Below, in pieces: positions 15,670 through 17,398 of a DNA stretch of 17,398 nt; positions within the stretch are counted from its first letter, which is position 1; each line of letters opens with the position of its first letter. This stretch comes from Bacteroidota bacterium. Its GTDB lineage: Bacteria > Bacteroidota > Bacteroidia > B-17B0 > Aurantibacillaceae. The stretch spans positions 1 through 17,398 of the forward strand of contig SYEI01000015.1 of NCBI GenBank assembly GCA_005800865.1. The letters run 5' to 3'. Below the pieces are notes generated by a model. That model ran no database searches. It was not told the origin of the DNA and was given only the letters and a program-made list of their open reading frames with translations. The position numbers and the translations under genes were made by a program.

Positions 15670-16062
15670 TTAAATGTACTTTCTTATTTCAGAAGCAATT
15701 TGTTCGAATTCCTCTTTCGACAATTTAAGCTTTTCGTTCGCAAAATTTACATCGTTCATTGTATTCATGGGAATTAAGTGAACATGCGCATGAGGAACTT
15801 CTAATCCAAACACACCAACAGATATACGATTACAGGGTACTGCTTGTTTAATAGCAACAGCCACTTGTTTCGAAAAATTCATTAATCCAGAGTAAATTTC
15901 CTGATCTAAGTCGAAAATATAATCGACTTCCTTTTTAGGAACAACTAAAGTATGTCCTTTTTTAAGGGGAAAAACATCTAAAAATGCAATAAAATCATCA
16001 TTTTCAGCAATTTTATAGCAAGGTATGTCTCCAGCTATAATTTTAGAAAATATACTTGCCAT
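15670..16062 (-). CDS. HIT family nucleotide-binding protein (HINT-like)
   Basis: This is a histidine-triad protein of the HINT/HinT type, a cytoplasmic homodimeric hydrolase or transferase acting on nucleoside phosphoramidates or related nucleotides. The 130-residue product carries the catalytic triad motif HAHVHLIPM at residues 91-99 (His91, His93, His95) and the N-terminal IFSKIIAGDIPCYKIAENDD block typical of bacterial HIT proteins, followed by LDVFPLKKGHTLVVPKKEV (28-46). The physiological substrate cannot be told from sequence. The ATG at 16062 lies two bases after the greA stop, so the two are almost certainly co-translated from one mRNA. There is no clear terminator after it. Confidence 0.96.
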   Translation of the reverse strand: MASIFSKIIAGDIPCYKIAENDDFIAFLDVFPLKKGHTLVVPKKEVDYIFDLDQEIYSGLMNFSKQVAVAIKQAVPCNRISVGVFGLEVPHAHVHLIPMNTMNDVNFANEKLKLSKEEFEQIASEIRKYI

Positions 16063-16064
16063 TC

Positions 16065-16538
16065 TTAAATAGTGATTTCAATAATTTCAAAAGGAATAAC
16101 TCCAGCGGGAACTGTTACATCTACCTTATCACCAACACCTTTTCCCACCAAAGCTTTACCAATTGGTGAGTCAATCGATATTTTGGCAGCTTTTAAGTCC
16201 GCTTCATTTTCGGCAACAAGGGTGTATTTCATTTCCATGTTGTTTTTCAAATTTTTGATTTTAACTGTTGTTAAAATACTCACCTTCGTTATGTCTAATT
16301 TAGAGGTGTCAACAATGCGAGCATTTGCAACAATCTCCTCCATTTTAGCAATTTTTATTTCTAACAAACCTTGGTCACTTTTAGCTGCATCATATTCTGC
16401 ATTTTCTGAAAGATCGCCTTTATCTCTTGCGTCAGCAATTGCTTTAATTATTAGTTTACGTTCTACAGTTCTTAACTGATGTAATTCGTCTTTTAATTTC
16501 TGTAACCCTTCTTCTGTGTAATAAGCAATTGTTGCCAT
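16065..16538 (-). CDS. greA: transcription elongation factor GreA
   Basis: GreA enters the secondary channel of RNA polymerase and stimulates cleavage of backtracked RNA. The 157-residue product has the N-terminal antiparallel coiled coil (about 1-76) with the tip motif GDLSENAEYDAAK (41-53), including the acidic Asp42 and Glu45 that hold the catalytic metal, then the C-terminal FKBP-like domain with SPIGKALVGKGVGD (124-137) and the final IPFEIIEITI. This is a normal length. The ATG at 16538 is preceded by an A-rich leader (ACATACATAAAA) and lies 24 bases after the terminator-like hairpin of the upstream gene. It forms an operon with the HIT gene. No sound promoter was found between the hairpin and the start, so it may depend on a site overlapping the hairpin or on read-through. 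Confidence 0.98.
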   Translation of the reverse strand: MATIAYYTEEGLQKLKDELHQLRTVERKLIIKAIADARDKGDLSENAEYDAAKSDQGLLEIKIAKMEEIVANARIVDTSKLDITKVSILTTVKIKNLKNNMEMKYTLVAENEADLKAAKISIDSPIGKALVGKGVGDKVDVTVPAGVIPFEIIEITI

Positions 16539-16562
16539 TTTTATGTATGTTTTTAAAATAAA

Positions 16563-16589
16563 AGAATCCCGAATAAAATTCGGGACTCT
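16563..16589 (-). terminator. probable intrinsic terminator after the PorV/PorQ-family gene
   Basis: A 12-bp stem with one non-Watson-Crick position (AGAGTCCCGAAT / ATTCGGGATTCT on the minus strand) closes over a three-base loop. It lies 30 bases after the stop of the 16620-17398 gene and is followed on the minus strand by a T-rich tract (TTTATTTT). It is only 24 bases before the greA start, so it could also act as a leader hairpin for greA. Confidence 0.75.
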
Positions 16590-16619
16590 AAATGTATGTA
16601 ATAAAAAACTTAAAAAGCT

Positions 16620-17398
16620 TTATAAGTTAATTCTAACTCCAAAAGAGTGAACTCCACCAAATGGGTTAGTAAAACGGTAAGAATAATCTACGCCAACTGT
16701 TGATTTTTTCTCTCCGAAAGGAATCTCTACAGTTGCTCCACAAGATGGTCCTGTAAACGCAGTCGTACGATTTGCATCTCCTTGAAAAATACCTTTTTCA
16801 GTTGCCATACCTGCACGAACCATTACCATATCTTTCCAACCATATTCTAAACCAACTAAGTAATTATCCTTAGTAAAAGAGTTAGAAGTATAGTTTGCAG
16901 CAATTGTAACACGGTGAGTTTTCATTCTACCTGCAGTATCTTTTAATAAATAGATGTCGTAAGCTCCAGAGATGTTTAATAAAGCTGGCAACTCAAATGC
17001 TGCTGATTTATTTGCACCTGTTAATTGGTAGTCAAGACCATAAGCATTAGTAACTGTTTTTTGAGAAGACAAACCATCACCTTTGTATTGCATTTTTGGA
17101 CCAACATTTTTCAATGCAACTCCTAAATGGATATTATCATACTTTCCAGTGTGGTATTGAATTCCCGCATCAACAGAAACGCCTTGAGCTTTCACGTTAT
17201 CAATACCTTCAGAAATTACTCTTACAGTAATTCCACCATAGATATTATCAGAAAATCCTTTAGCATAAGATAGAGCAATGTTAGTGAAACGAGGAGAAAA
17301 AGTTCCTAAACCACCTTCTGGTTGATCTTCGGTAGTTCTCTCAATTTTACCAGCATTAATTGACATGATTCCTAATCCAATAGCGCCAGTTTCGCCAA
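16620..17398 (-). CDS. PorV/PorQ-family outer membrane protein, 5' end outside window
   Basis: The stop is at 16620 and the frame is open to the right edge, giving 258 codons without the N-terminal part. An ATG at 17366 is internal, because clear family sequence (GETGAIGLGI) precedes it. The residues alternate as in a beta-barrel: glycine/aromatic-rich strands such as SPRFTNIALSYAKGFSDN, IYGGITVRVISEGID, GIQYHTGKYDNIHLGVALK and YLVGLEYGWKDMVMVRAGMA, ending VHSFGVRINL with the short C-terminal motif of an outer membrane strand. This matches the FadL-like barrels of the PorV/PorQ family; PorV itself is a T9SS shuttle component, but many genomes have several paralogues with unknown roles. Whether this one serves the T9SS cannot be told here. 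It is followed by its own terminator. Confidence 0.85.
   Translation of the reverse strand, partial: GETGAIGLGIMSINAGKIERTTEDQPEGGLGTFSPRFTNIALSYAKGFSDNIYGGITVRVISEGIDNVKAQGVSVDAGIQYHTGKYDNIHLGVALKNVGPKMQYKGDGLSSQKTVTNAYGLDYQLTGANKSAAFELPALLNISGAYDIYLLKDTAGRMKTHRVTIAANYTSNSFTKDNYLVGLEYGWKDMVMVRAGMATEKGIFQGDANRTTAFTGPSCGATVEIPFGEKKSTVGVDYSYRFTNPFGGVHSFGVRINL

Noticed and set aside
16072..16479. 135-codon plus-strand frame opposite greA
   Set aside because: It is antisense to a well-conserved gene with all greA motifs in place. Its protein has no recognisable features and follows from the codon pattern of greA.
17364..17366. ATG at 17366 as the start of the PorV/PorQ-family gene
   Set aside because: The frame stays open to the edge and the upstream residues continue a barrel strand, so the true start lies outside the window.

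Overview
The window is AT-rich and reads as a chromosomal segment of a member of the Bacteroidota. The evidence is a secreted protein with a type IX secretion (T9SS) C-terminal sorting domain, a PorV/PorQ-family outer membrane protein, a Bacteroidota-style YidC, a NuoG cut down to its Fe-S part, and promoter-like sequences resembling the TAnnTTTG -7 element of that phylum. A flavobacterium or close relative is plausible, but the genus cannot be fixed from sequence alone. Every gene I can support lies on the minus strand, so transcription runs right to left.

From about 10142 down to 1 lies a complex I (NADH:quinone oxidoreductase) operon in the order nuoA-B-C-D-[four-helix-bundle gene]-E-F-G-H-[31-codon ORF]-I-J-K-L, with nuoL cut by the left edge. 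The peripheral arm is complete: the NADH/FMN module NuoE and NuoF, the Fe-S wire NuoG, NuoI and NuoB, and the quinone module NuoC and NuoD. NuoC and NuoD are separate. The membrane arm NuoA, H, J, K and L follows, and nuoM and nuoN are expected just beyond the left edge. Genes are mostly 4-26 bp apart or overlapping. The exception is nuoD-nuoE, where a 23S-IVS-type four-helix-bundle gene has been inserted, flanked by inverted AAGTTAAAA/TTTTAACTT repeats. A second, subtler addition is a predicted 31-residue single-span membrane peptide that fills the nuoH-nuoI gap.

A strong hairpin terminator (10244-10276) separates the nuo operon from an upstream gene (10294-13509). That gene encodes a 1071-residue secreted protein with a signal peptide, an Asp-box/VPS10-like beta-propeller region, a PKD domain, two further Ig-like modules and a T9SS sorting domain. 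Upstream again come another hairpin (13653-13683), yidC (membrane protein insertase), a HIT-family nucleotide hydrolase and greA (transcript cleavage factor), the last two only 2 bp apart. Beyond a third hairpin (16563-16589) is the 3' part of a PorV/PorQ-family gene that runs off the right edge.

No RNA genes, CRISPR arrays, transposases or phage genes were seen. No stretch longer than about 180 bp lacks a gene. The points most worth a second look are the inserted four-helix-bundle cassette, the candidate complex I micropeptide, and the truncated NuoG with an N7-like cysteine group.
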